From: UBA1351 sp963677625
GTDB taxonomy: Bacteria > Bacillota > Clostridia > Lachnospirales > Vallitaleaceae
Direction: 5' to 3'
DNA length: 64,000 nucleotides
Assembly (NCBI GenBank): GCA_963677625.2
Contig: CAXXSW010000002.1
Coordinates: forward strand, 558,001 to 622,000
Under the pieces are notes generated by a model that saw only the letters and a program-made list of their open reading frames with translations, was not told the DNA's origin and searched no databases. Below, piece after piece: positions 28,607 through 35,825 of the stretch. The position numbers and the translations under genes are program-made. How positions within the stretch are numbered: position 1 is the first letter of the stretch; each line of letters starts with the position of its first letter.

Positions 28607-29097
28607 TCTTCCGCGTCGTCGGTCCCCAGTAACGCATCCAGCTTTTTTCGCAGCACCAAAATAGCGGCGGTCTCAGCCAATGCCTTTTCTTTACGCTGAA
28701 GTTCCTTCTGTAAAGCTTTGATTTCTTTTTCCTTTGACTTCATTTCTTTATTTAAACGTGATGCTTCTTCCGCAACACCGCCATTGGCTTGCATACATAC
28801 ATCTTTCCAGTCTTTCACCTGTTCTTTATAGAGGCCGTTGGTACGGCAGTACTTTGATAGCTCACTTTCGTTCATGCTTGCAGTTTCAATAACTATTCTA
28901 AACTTATCCTGACTGCTCCATTTATCAGTATTACTTGATTTCATTTGTTGCCCAGTTGAAGCATATTTCTTTTTCCATTTATATAGAGTCCCTTCAGATA
29001 TCCCGGTTTCATCTGAAATTTTAGGGACTGACTCACTGTTGGGCGGTAACATACGTGCCACCATTTTTTCTCTGAATTCTTTACTGTAACTTGCCAT
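28603..29097 (-). CDS. IS3-family transposase OrfA
   Basis: 164 residues. The N-terminal HTH_Tnp_1 domain is SYSKEFREKMVARML, then SVPKISDETGISEGTLYKWKKKY. A C-terminal coiled coil rich in Lys/Glu (SRLNKEMKSKEKEIKALQKEL) is the leucine-zipper-like multimerisation segment. I start it at 29097, where GGAGG stands eight bases upstream, instead of the frame's first ATG at 29121. It binds the element ends and works with OrfB. Confidence 0.9.
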   Translation of the reverse strand: MASYSKEFREKMVARMLPPNSESVPKISDETGISEGTLYKWKKKYASTGQQMKSSNTDKWSSQDKFRIVIETASMNESELSKYCRTNGLYKEQVKDWKDVCMQANGGVAEEASRLNKEMKSKEKEIKALQKELQRKEKALAETAAILVLRKKLDALLGTDDAEE

Positions 29098-29195
29098 GTG
29101 ATGTACCTCCATCCGTGTCATCTTATGACACTATACTATTTTTTAACTACATGACAACTAGTCTAACACCTAGGGATAGACACAAAATTTTTAAA

Positions 29196-29252
29196 TTGAC
29201 ATTTAAAATGTATTATGTTACTATCATAATAGTTAGCCGGCTAACTATTATG
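29196..29252 (+). promoter_or_regulatory. Promoter with perfect 28-bp palindromic operator for the MarR gene
   Basis: TTGACA at 29196-29201 and TACTAT at 29219-29224, 17 bases apart. Immediately after, positions 29225-29252 form a perfect 28-base palindrome centred on AGCCGGCT. The palindrome covers the expected start of transcription, so a bound repressor would block the promoter. The first gene downstream is a MarR regulator, so autorepression is likely. Confidence 0.85.
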
Positions 29253-29265
29253 GAGGATATGAATT

Positions 29266-29790
29266 ATGGATAACTTTACTTTTGTTGATCGCCCTGATAA
29301 TCAGCGTTTAAAGTTGATGCAAGATGTTTATTCGGAATTAAATTCAGATACTGTTAAATTATTCATTGATTTTCAATGGACATATCGTAATATGCAAAAA
29401 CAATATGATTATGCCCTTGACAAGAACGATTTAAGTGAATCAAGATTTATTATTTTGATGTTTTTATATCATGCTCCAAACCAAACATTATTGCCGTCAG
29501 TTATTTCTGAGAAATTGGGAGCTACTCGTGCAACTGTTAGTAAATTGTTAAAAGCAATGGAGACGAAGGGGTGGATTTTAAAAAGTAATTCTACCACAGA
29601 TAAACGTTCATTATCTGTTCAACTTACTGAAGCAGGAAATCATGTTTTAGAGAAATTTTTACCTGAAAACTTTAGCATTGTTAATAATTTGCTAGGTAGC
29701 TTGTCTAGTGAAGAGATTCAACAATTCTCAAATTTATTAAAAAAAATTAACGATAGCACTCAAAAATATACTCAAGATATGGAGAAATAA
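29266..29790 (+). CDS. MarR-family regulator, autoregulated
   Basis: 174 residues with the MarR winged helix (about 45-145: LPSVISEKLGATRATVSKLLKAMETKGWILK, then TTDKRSLSVQLTEAG for the wing) and flanking dimerisation helices. GGAGG precedes the ATG at 29266. The promoter carries a perfect palindrome. It is followed after three bases by a rhodanese-like gene, so the regulator and the rhodanese are one operon. MarR proteins of this layout often respond to oxidants or phenolics. The rhodanese partner suggests a thiol or sulfur signal, by inference. Confidence 0.92.
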   Translation: MDNFTFVDRPDNQRLKLMQDVYSELNSDTVKLFIDFQWTYRNMQKQYDYALDKNDLSESRFIILMFLYHAPNQTLLPSVISEKLGATRATVSKLLKAMETKGWILKSNSTTDKRSLSVQLTEAGNHVLEKFLPENFSIVNNLLGSLSSEEIQQFSNLLKKINDSTQKYTQDMEK

Positions 29791-29793
29791 AAG

Positions 29794-30159
29794 ATGCAAG
29801 CGAAAAAAATTGAATTATTAGAAACATACCTTAGCTTATATATAAATCATTTTACTGTGTTAGAAAACATCGAAAAAGAAGATTCGCCATATGTCATATT
29901 AGATGTTCGAAACGCTCCTGCACAGGTGAAAAAGGACCAAATAAAAGGTGCTATTGCAATACCTGCAAAAGAATTAGGAAAACATTTAGATGAATTAGAT
30001 AAAAGCAAAATATATGTAGTATATGACTGGACTGGAGGTACTACGCTCGGAAAAACAGCATTACTTATTTTATTATCAGAAGGTTTTGAAGCTTATGAGC
30101 TTTCAGGAGCACTTGAGGGTTGGAAAGGAATGAACCTTCCTATTGAAACATTAGAATAA
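29794..30159 (+). CDS. Rhodanese-like domain protein lacking the catalytic cysteine
   Basis: 121 residues, a single rhodanese fold: YVILDVRNAPAQ, IKGAIAIPAKEL, IYVVYDWTGGT, and a closing GFEAYELSGALEGWKGMNLPIE. In active rhodaneses the loop after the central strand starts with Cys. Here residue 78 is Asp, followed by WTGGTT, so sulfur transfer is unlikely. It may instead act as a binding or sensing partner for the MarR protein encoded just upstream. It is three bases from the MarR stop and is closed by a terminator. Confidence 0.85.
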   Translation: MQAKKIELLETYLSLYINHFTVLENIEKEDSPYVILDVRNAPAQVKKDQIKGAIAIPAKELGKHLDELDKSKIYVVYDWTGGTTLGKTALLILLSEGFEAYELSGALEGWKGMNLPIETLE

Positions 30160-30164
30160 GAATG

Positions 30165-30202
30165 AAGAGCGATCACAAAAATAGTGGTCGCTCTTTTCTT
30201 TT
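30165..30202 (+). terminator. Terminator of the MarR-rhodanese operon
   Basis: AAGAGCGA.CAC pairs with GTGGTCGCTCTT around an A-rich loop, followed by TTCTTTT. Confidence 0.88.
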
Positions 30203-30374
30203 GCTAAAAATATTTAAGGACTTTGGATACGACAGTCATCTTTTTTTTACCGACCTTGACGGTACCCTCATAATTTCAGTGGTTATTTTGAACTCTAGGA
30301 AGGAGATAAAGGAACTTAGTAGGGTGGAATCGAATATTATGCGCAGTATTGAGCGTCACTTTTAGCTTTCTAAT
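30203..30374 (-). other. Distal end of the cassette array; eroded repeat remnant
   Basis: No gene is supported here. In gene direction the stretch at 30322-30344 (CATAATATTCGATTCCACC) resembles the left core of the attC-like repeats further up (CATAACATACGATTC). The rest of the expected repeat is not recognisable. It may be the worn repeat that closed the last cassette. Confidence 0.3.
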
Positions 30375-30503
30375 CTACTTCTTAGGAGAACTTTCCTTTG
30401 GTGGGGTGGTTTTTGGCATAGGAATATCCTTTTTTGTTTGAGGGACATCACGATTCTTGAATGTGTCTCTATCATGGTCTGTGTCCTTTTTAGCTTGTAG
30501 CAT
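30375..30503 (-). CDS. Tiny Lys/Pro-rich protein paired with the SLATT-like gene
   Basis: A 42-residue ORF directly after the SLATT-like gene, 14 bases away, with AGAAGGGA ahead of its ATG. The product is very hydrophilic: MLQAKKDTDHDRDTFKNRD, then a TPP/Lys-rich tail ending SSPKK. No membrane span or known domain. It shares the cassette with the SLATT-like protein, so the two may form a functional pair. Confidence 0.55.
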   Translation of the reverse strand: MLQAKKDTDHDRDTFKNRDVPQTKKDIPMPKTTPPKESSPKK

Positions 30504-30517
30504 ATCATCCCTTCTTT

Positions 30518-31009
30518 CTACAAATACTTTGAAAAGTATTCTTCTAATCTTTGATCAGCAGTAGCCCTTAACGTCTCTTTAATTGGCAGATGATTTTCAA
30601 GTAAAAATTCGTCATATGCCTCTTGATATGCAATGCGATACTCATGAACTAATTCATTAATCTCTTCTTCAGTCATACTTCCATCAGATACTCTTAACCA
30701 ATCATAATCATATCTATTGTACAGATTAGAAAGTCTCGAAGAAAAGATATTTAGATATTGTGTTCTCTTATTGTAAGGCATTAATGGTTTCAAGGCATTT
30801 ACTACTTGTGAAACTGCAATAAGAGCTCCCCAAACAAAACTAAGTTCATTCCATATTGCCCACCCAGCAATTGAGGAAGATGAAGTTATAGCTGTTAGAA
30901 TATTAATCATATTATTTTGTCTATGAGAATGACTTAAATATTCATTAATATAAAAACATTCAAACTTCATTTGAACTAAATCTTGCCAATATTTATTTTG
31001 TATATTCAT
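30518..31009 (-). CDS. SLATT-like two-span membrane protein (cassette)
   Basis: 163 residues. An N-terminal amphipathic helix (KYWQDLVQMKFECFYINEYL) is followed by two membrane helices (about 33-55 and 58-80), then a long helical tail (about 85-163) with NRYDYDWLRV. This matches the layout of SLATT-domain proteins, which are predicted pore-forming effectors in nucleotide-signal and conflict systems. No nucleotide cyclase or sensor gene lies next to it. It is the last clear cassette of the minus-strand array and lacks an obvious ribosome site. The family call rests on topology and sequence feel, so it is moderate. Confidence 0.6.
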   Translation of the reverse strand: MNIQNKYWQDLVQMKFECFYINEYLSHSHRQNNMINILTAITSSSSIAGWAIWNELSFVWGALIAVSQVVNALKPLMPYNKRTQYLNIFSSRLSNLYNRYDYDWLRVSDGSMTEEEINELVHEYRIAYQEAYDEFLLENHLPIKETLRATADQRLEEYFSKYL

Positions 31010-31039
31010 AAAATATTAAGCTATCTGTACTTAGCTCAA

Positions 31040-31166
31040 TATTGCGCATAATAAGAGCTTACCGGGTGAGCTCATGGTTGTGAGCCCGTGAATGCTTAAT
31101 TGCGGATCTCGACTCGGATAACGGGTTGAGTGGAGTGGCGCTAGTGGCCTTGAATCGTATGTTAGT
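31040..31166 (-). repeat. attC-like repeat H (eroded right core)
   Basis: In gene direction it starts CTAACATACGATTCAAGG, keeps the central GGGCTCACAACCATGAGCTC hairpin shared with repeats C and E, and ends with a drifted right side (ATTATGCGCAATATTGAG). It stands between the HAD gene and the SLATT-like gene, where a cassette boundary is expected. Confidence 0.65.
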
Positions 31167-31190
31167 AGAGTCTTGATTGACCCAACTCGA

Positions 31191-31847
31191 TTATTCTTTA
31201 AAAAGTTGAATCACCTCATTTAAGTCATTGTATTTTTTGTATATCATATTTTCTACACTCTTGGTTGGTTCAATCAAATCAGGGACCATGACTGGAAGCA
31301 TATTGGCATTATAAGCAGCTTCTATCCCTGCTTCTGAATCTTCCAGAACAATTGTCTTTCTTGGGTTACAGGACAAGTAATCACAGACCTTCATAAATAT
31401 CTCAGGATTAGGTTTAGATTTCTCCACCTCATCACCACATAAAATGTAATCAAAATAGCCAATAACGTTAGATTTCTCTAAAAACATTTTTGCCCGATTC
31501 CTACTTGCAGAAGTTGCTACTGCGACCTTCACGTTTTTATTTTCCAAAAGATTCAACAACTCTATTAATCCTTTTTTAATTGGAACACCATCATCCTTTA
31601 TCATTCTTCTTGAAATATTATTACGCAAATCAATTATATCTTCAAATGGAAATTTCTCGCCATACAATTCTATAAAGATTTCTTTAGTCTTCTCACGAGT
31701 AGCGCCTAATGTCTGCTTGAACACATCAATCGATAATGTATAGCCATGCTTACTAAAGGATCTGTTCCACGAGTCAAATGAAATACTCTCAGAATCAAAC
31801 ATCAAGCCGTCCATATCAAAAATTACAAGTTCTATTTCTTTAATCAC
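31191..31847 (-). CDS. HAD-family phosphatase, beta-phosphoglucomutase-like (cassette)
   Basis: 218 residues. HAD motif I is FDMDGLMFDS with nucleophile D and acid/base D two residues on. A helical cap domain follows (about 17-85), then motif II T/S in VAVATSAS, the motif III lysine in EVEKSKPNPEIF, and motif IV in VLEDSEAGIEAA. The full set is intact, so it should hydrolyse or transfer phosphate on a small sugar phosphate or nucleotide. It is one of the larger genes in the array and is closed by repeat H. The substrate cannot be inferred from context. Confidence 0.88.
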   Translation of the reverse strand: MIKEIELVIFDMDGLMFDSESISFDSWNRSFSKHGYTLSIDVFKQTLGATREKTKEIFIELYGEKFPFEDIIDLRNNISRRMIKDDGVPIKKGLIELLNLLENKNVKVAVATSASRNRAKMFLEKSNVIGYFDYILCGDEVEKSKPNPEIFMKVCDYLSCNPRKTIVLEDSEAGIEAAYNANMLPVMVPDLIEPTKSVENMIYKKYNDLNEVIQLFKE

Positions 31848-31967
31848 CTCAATAAAACCTCGCTTTACTAATTATAGATTTACGTAACCGAAATCAAGAT
31901 GTCTGTTAAGGTCCAGTGAATTGACGACGGAATATACAGAAGTATGAAACCAACATAATACTGAAGT

Positions 31968-32609
31968 TTAATACCCTAAGCTCTCATCCATAATCAAGAC
32001 CTTAATTCTTTCTTTTTGAAACTGACCTGCAATAACAACAAAATCGTTACAAATCCTTTCTTCATGCTTACAATCAACACAATAACCTACCTTAGTGCAG
32101 GGTGTATTCTTATCCAATCTCTTAGCATCAATAGGTGCTGCCAGTTGCCTGACTCTATTCTCAGCTTCACTTAAGTCTCTAACAATCTTGTTGATACCAA
32201 CCACAACGATAACTTGATCAGGTCCGTAAATCATTGGTGCAACTCTACTTCCATTGCCATCAATATTATATAGTTCACCTTTTTCAGTAACAGCATTCGT
32301 TCCTGTCAGGAATGTATCCGATGAAAAATTAGCTCTATACAGCTCTTTCTTATCTTTCCCTTTATACTCATCTGAATACTTATCAAGAAAATGTACATTC
32401 TTATTTCTAATGTAGTCAATTATTCCAAGTTCAAAAAGAGTCATTGAGTCGCCAACACCAATGGTAGTTTCGTCAGCAATTAAATCTTCAAGGACCTCAA
32501 ACAATACTTTACGATTCTTTATATAGATGCCTAACATATTATGCTTTTTAAGATTATCAATAGTTCGCTCAATCTTTTTATCCATGTACCATCTAAAATT
32601 ACTGTCCAT
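31968..32609 (-). CDS. LUD-domain protein (DUF162, LutC/YkgG type; cassette)
   Basis: 213 residues covering one LUD domain: RTIDNLKKHNMLGIYIKN, then TIGVGDSMTLFELG, FLTGTNAVTEKGELYNIDGNGSRVAPMIYGP and VIVVVGINKIV. A cysteine-rich C-terminal section (CTKVGYCVDCKHEERIC) is typical of the stand-alone clostridial form. Family members in lactate utilisation operons act with iron-sulfur partners, but none is nearby, so its role is open. I start it at 32609, where AAAGGA is well spaced, rather than 32624. Nothing resembling a clear repeat follows it (31860-31967). Confidence 0.85.
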   Translation of the reverse strand: MDSNFRWYMDKKIERTIDNLKKHNMLGIYIKNRKVLFEVLEDLIADETTIGVGDSMTLFELGIIDYIRNKNVHFLDKYSDEYKGKDKKELYRANFSSDTFLTGTNAVTEKGELYNIDGNGSRVAPMIYGPDQVIVVVGINKIVRDLSEAENRVRQLAAPIDAKRLDKNTPCTKVGYCVDCKHEERICNDFVVIAGQFQKERIKVLIMDESLGY

Positions 32610-32654
32610 GTACTGTCCTTTCATATTGTGCTACTTAATCTATAGTAGCTACAT

Positions 32655-33067
32655 CTATAATTTGCCATCTGATATAACATCATTCCATTCACCAGAATAG
32701 GTGAGCTGAATAACATTCTGATTACTATTAGCGGTAGTCCTCGTTCTAGCTAAATAGAGTAGTGAGTCTGAAGATGTGCTAATATATTGAATATCTAGTT
32801 TATCTTTTAATAAATCTTCAATATCAACTGATGTACCATATTCTCCATATACGATTACTTCACAGTTAATATCAAACTTAGGATTTTCACTATTAATTTC
32901 ATACGGAATACTATAAAAATACTTGATATTTAAGATAGTTCGGGCTAATTTGTCTGGTAAATATAGTCTAAGAAGGAAATCGGGGTACTTGAAACCTTTA
33001 TTTTCGTAGTCATACTTCTCAATATTATTAATAAGACTATGACACCCACAAAGAGTTTCTTTCTCAT
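32655..33067 (-). pseudogene. Frameshifted small membrane/lipoprotein-like cassette gene
   Basis: The minus strand opens with a clear membrane start, MRKKLFVGVIVLLIIL, which then runs to an early stop. One base out of phase from about 33018, a good frame continues (EKYDYENKGFKYPDFLLRLYLPDKLARTILNIKYFY) to a stop at 32655, with a final TYSGEWNDVISDGKL. Joining them gives about 137 residues. It resembles the other small unknown exported products of this array. A single-base assembly error is possible. Confidence 0.6.
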
Positions 33068-33094
33068 TTTAGAACAGTCCTTTTTAAAACGCTC

Positions 33095-33200
33095 TACAAA
33101 GATCACTTGCAAGAAGAAATTTTTCGATGTATTGTTTCCCTTGATGCAGTATTTCTTCGCTATTAGCTGTTTAGTAAAGTTTCTGGCATCGCCATAAGAC
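33095..33200 (-). repeat. Possible eroded attC-like repeat I
   Basis: The plus-strand stretch near 33145-33190 (CGCTATTAGCTGTTTAG, then GTTTCTGGCATCGCCATAAG) loosely follows the left part of intact repeats (CGGTTAGCGGTTTG, then GTTGGCAATGCGTTGTTAT). The other half is not recognisable. It lies where a repeat is expected, between two cassette genes. Confidence 0.3.
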
Positions 33201-33203
33201 AAT

Positions 33204-33644
33204 TTACTGTTTTAAGTATCTCATAACTAGTTTCCTTGAATCTGCATCAAACACACTTATTTCAACAAAAACATCAGAACTATCTATCACCTGTAACTCT
33301 ATCTTTTCTATAGATATAAATTCATCTTCAACAATGTCACCAGAGCTATAACTATCTCTTCTTGAATCTTCTATGTACTTGATGGTATCACCATCAAATT
33401 CTAAGTCTGTAATAATTGCATCTCCTTCAATGGTATATTGGGTAATTCGAATCTGATCAGCGATTCCCTCTGAAACATTATCTATAAATGCATTAATTCG
33501 ATCAAAGTTATAATAATTCCCTAACGAATTCACAATATCTCCATTGGAAACAGCTTCATCAACTGTATACTCATCAACTTCATCATTGCTAATACATCCA
33601 GATAATAATGCAACAAGTAATATAAATAATACAAAATCTCTCAT
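33204..33644 (-). CDS. Small lipoprotein of unknown function (cassette)
   Basis: 146 residues with an excellent lipoprotein signal (FVLFILLVALLSGC, lipobox LSGC at about 14-17). The mature part is acidic and strand-rich: NYYNFDRINAFIDNVSEGIADQIRITQYTIEGDAIITDL, then FVEISVFDADSRKLVMRYL. This resembles DUF4362-type clostridial lipoproteins, a tentative assignment. AAGGA sits five bases before the ATG. It is expected at the outer face of the membrane. Confidence 0.7.
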   Translation of the reverse strand: MRDFVLFILLVALLSGCISNDEVDEYTVDEAVSNGDIVNSLGNYYNFDRINAFIDNVSEGIADQIRITQYTIEGDAIITDLEFDGDTIKYIEDSRRDSYSSGDIVEDEFISIEKIELQVIDSSDVFVEISVFDADSRKLVMRYLKQ

Positions 33645-33692
33645 AAAAATCCTTTTTGGGACTTAAGTCCTGCAGTACACAGCCAAAAAATT

Positions 33693-33748
33693 CATCTAAC
33701 GGACCTCGGCTAGCGAAGGGAGTTTTGGAAACCGTATGTCATATAACA
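33693..33748 (-). repeat. attC-like repeat G, shortened by internal deletion
   Basis: In gene direction it has the left end (GACATACGGTTTCC), then GCTAGCCGAGGTCCGTTAGATG as the right end, in only 56 bases. Intact repeats carry CTAACC(A/G)AG on the left side and GAACCGAGGTCC on the right. Here they are fused at the shared CCGAG, removing the central ~75 bases. The right core GTTAGAT fits GTTRRRY. Confidence 0.75.
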
Positions 33749-33829
33749 GTCTGTTGGCGATGAAATCTACGGAACTTCACATATTCTTATTATTCTTTTC
33801 TTCATAGTACTTAATAATAGCAAGTTATT

Positions 33830-34321
33830 TCAATTAAATTCATCTTCTAATAAAGATACTTTACCCGTTAGTGGGTTCACTATAAAAAACAACTCATTTA
33901 TATCATCTATATATTTGTAATAATATCCATATTGTCCTATAAGTACATGTTGCTTTTCATTTGTTAACGGTATCAACATTTTATCGTTTTTAACTTCATT
34001 AAAACTATCATCGCTTGATTCTAAGTACTTTTCAACTAAAACTCTACCTTCTTTATATGAATATGTTGGACGTGTTAAAATTGTCATTCCACATATAACT
34101 ATGGTTATTACAAACACACTTATTATTCCAACTTTGTTTTCTCTCTTATTTTGATAGAGCATTCTGAAACAACCATATAATAAAACAGCAACTATCGGTG
34201 CTAAAATATACACTTGCTGTACTCCCTTATATTTGTAAATCAAATCTATTATCAGATAAATTTCTATAGTCAATAAAAATAATACCAATATCACTATTCC
34301 GTTTCTTTTATTCTTCATCAT
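33830..34321 (-). CDS. Small membrane protein with extracellular tail (cassette)
   Basis: 163 residues. There are three hydrophobic spans in the first 90 residues (IVILVLFLLTIEIYLIIDLI, VYILAPIVAVLLYGCFRML and VGIISVFVITIVICGMTIL). A ~70-residue outer domain ends YYYKYIDDINELFFIVNPLTGKVSLLE. That tail resembles clostridial proteins in which a short PepSY-like fold caps a membrane stem. The function is unknown. A strong purine-rich ribosome site (AAGGGGG) precedes two adjacent ATGs. It lies between half repeat F upstream and shortened repeat G downstream. Confidence 0.75.
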   Translation of the reverse strand: MMKNKRNGIVILVLFLLTIEIYLIIDLIYKYKGVQQVYILAPIVAVLLYGCFRMLYQNKRENKVGIISVFVITIVICGMTILTRPTYSYKEGRVLVEKYLESSDDSFNEVKNDKMLIPLTNEKQHVLIGQYGYYYKYIDDINELFFIVNPLTGKVSLLEDEFN

Positions 34322-34354
34322 ATTCCCCCTTTCAAATAAAAAGTAGTAGATTCT

Positions 34355-34397
34355 GTCGCCTAACGTTCCTGTGATTCGTGATCGTGCAGAGTCGATA
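34355..34397 (-). repeat. attC-like half site F
   Basis: Only the right half survives: CACGAATCACAGGAACGTTAGGCGACAG in broken form, ending in the textbook core GTTAGGC. It abuts the stop of the acetyltransferase gene, so the left half of the repeat has been lost. Confidence 0.6.
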
Positions 34398-34901
34398 TTA
34401 ACTCTTGAATTGATACTTCTTTACCATTCCTTGATTAGGCCATTCTACATCCTCAACAAAGATCATTCCTATTTTCATTAAAACTTTATCAGAGGCTATA
34501 TTGGCATAATTAACAGCTGCTACTATTTCATTCATATGTAATTCATTCACACCAAATTCTAAAACAGCTTTTGCTGCTTCTATAGCATAACCATTACCCC
34601 AATATTTTTTAGAATATCCATACAGAATTTCTATTCCATCTAGAATACTACAGTATTGAAAACCACAGTATCCAATATATTCATTAGAATCTTTTAATAC
34701 AACAGAGTATTCTTTAGGTACATTTTCTATATTATTACATCTCTTTATATGACTTTCTAACGCTTCCTCTTTCAACATTTTAGTTACTCCACCAGTAAAT
34801 TCAGTAACCTCAGAATCATTTCTCATATCCCAAATCGAATCAAAATCCTCAATAATGGGATCTCTAATTATAAGTCTATCCGTTTCTATATATACTTTCA
34901 T
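34398..34901 (-). CDS. GNAT-family N-acetyltransferase, RimJ/RimL type (cassette)
   Basis: 167 residues, one GNAT fold. TDRLIIRDPIIEDFDSIWDMRND opens it, the acetyl-CoA loop lies in GYSKKYWGNGYAIEAAKAVLEFG, and the core ends with VAAVNYANIASDKVLMKIGM. This is the RimJ/RimL-like Acetyltransf_3 branch that acetylates protein N-termini or small amines. Acetyltransferases are among the commonest passenger genes of integrons, but no resistance subgroup can be assigned. It is complete and has a purine-rich ribosome site (GAGGGAAATGAG). Its 3' repeat is only a half site. Confidence 0.9.
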   Translation of the reverse strand: MKVYIETDRLIIRDPIIEDFDSIWDMRNDSEVTEFTGGVTKMLKEEALESHIKRCNNIENVPKEYSVVLKDSNEYIGYCGFQYCSILDGIEILYGYSKKYWGNGYAIEAAKAVLEFGVNELHMNEIVAAVNYANIASDKVLMKIGMIFVEDVEWPNQGMVKKYQFKS

Positions 34902-34948
34902 CTCATTTCCCTCACTTTTCTAACTCAATAGCAACTAGACTCTGCATG

Positions 34949-35080
34949 TTGTCTAACGGACTTCGATTCACGACGCCAGAGAGCTTACAGGATGAGCTCA
35001 TGGCTGTGAGCCCGTGAACGCCTAATGCGATGCTGGCTCGGTTAGCTGGTTTGAGTGTTGGCAATGCGTTGTTATACAAT
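34949..35080 (-). repeat. attC-like repeat E, full length
   Basis: About 132 bases. In gene direction the left core is TATAACAACGC, then the left arm GCATTGCCAACAC, CTAACCGAGCC, a central hairpin around GGGCTCACAGCCATGAGC, the right arm GGCGTCGTGAATCG, and the right core CGTTAGACAAC. The arms can pair with an unpaired base left over, as in attC. It closes the kinase cassette. Confidence 0.85.
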
Positions 35081-35106
35081 GTTCAACACGGAAATTGTCA
35101 ACACAC

Positions 35107-35649
35107 TTATAGCTTTTCTGCTAGTACATGAAATGCACTTTCATTCTTATTGTTAGTTAGATTATTCAGAATATAACGTGCACATTCTTTGCTACTTTTT
35201 AATGAAGTATTAACTTGTAAATCATAATCTTGAATTATACTCATATTATTCAATTGGTACATTGCTTGACCAACCTCTCTATCTCCACGTTCTTCTTCAC
35301 GTTTTACCAAATCTTCTTTATCACAATAGACGTAAACGAATGTTACATTAAATTCTTCGAACAAATTAATACATTCCTTTAACCAATGAATAAATGTATC
35401 ATCTATGACATTATCTATAATTACGTTCTCACCATCTGTACATAACGAGACCGTAGTCCGATGCATTGCTGTTGCTGCAATATTAACACTATTCCATAAA
35501 TCTTCTTCTAAAAATTTAGGAGCAAGCATATAGCAAAAAGTATCAATAGACATATGAAAGTATCGTTCCTTACATTGTAGTTGTATTTCCTTTGCTAATG
35601 TGGTCTTTCCAGCGCTTGATGTGCCGTTCAAAAATATAATATTAGCCAT
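35107..35649 (-). CDS. Chloramphenicol-phosphotransferase-like P-loop kinase (cassette)
   Basis: 180 residues. The Walker A motif GTSSAGKTTLAKEIQ starts at residue 9, followed by HMSIDTFCYMLAP, and a central VIIDNVIDD strand plus FVYVYCDKEDLVKREEERGDREVGQA, where the arginines form the lid. This pattern matches the chloramphenicol 3-O-phosphotransferase (CPT) family. It is complete. True chloramphenicol activity is not implied, because many CPT relatives phosphorylate unknown hydroxyls. Full-length repeat E follows it and repeat D precedes it, so it is a well-formed cassette. Confidence 0.8.
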   Translation of the reverse strand: MANIIFLNGTSSAGKTTLAKEIQLQCKERYFHMSIDTFCYMLAPKFLEEDLWNSVNIAATAMHRTTVSLCTDGENVIIDNVIDDTFIHWLKECINLFEEFNVTFVYVYCDKEDLVKREEERGDREVGQAMYQLNNMSIIQDYDLQVNTSLKSSKECARYILNNLTNNKNESAFHVLAEKL

Positions 35650-35682
35650 TTTGTGTCTCCAATTTTTTAACTAGTGTTGAAT

Positions 35683-35816
35683 GTTGTATAACGGTCTTCG
35701 GTTTACGACGCCAATGAGCTTACAGCCTCCGCTCATGCCTAGGGCCCTCTGGGTGGGCTAATGTGGAGGTGACTCGGTTAGCGAATTGAGTGTTGGAAAT
35801 CGTATGTGATGTGATG
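35683..35816 (-). repeat. attC-like repeat D, full length
   Basis: About 134 bases. Gene-direction right core CGTTATACAAC, right arm GGCGTCGTAAACCG, left arm CGATTTCCAACAC. It has the CCCAGAGGGCCCT central loop shared with repeats A and B. The left core has drifted (CACATCACATACG for CACATAACATACG). Confidence 0.85.
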
Positions 35817-35825
35817 TCTGAAAAA

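Larger units (their letters stand above)
27509..29160 (-). mobile_element. IS3-family insertion element (ends approximate)
   Basis: Two coupled transposase genes, orfA and orfB, in the IS3 arrangement. I could not find a convincing pair of terminal inverted repeats. A possible left end lies at about 29110-29160, where TGTCAT..ATGACA palindromic sequence occurs. The right end falls at the truncated intron. The element may have lost its right repeat, which would make it immobile. Confidence 0.7.

Noticed and set aside
30162..30365. Plus-strand frame containing FFTDLDGTLI, resembling a HAD motif
   Set aside because: It begins inside a terminator hairpin, the motif is isolated, and the rest has no HAD features. 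Chance resemblance.
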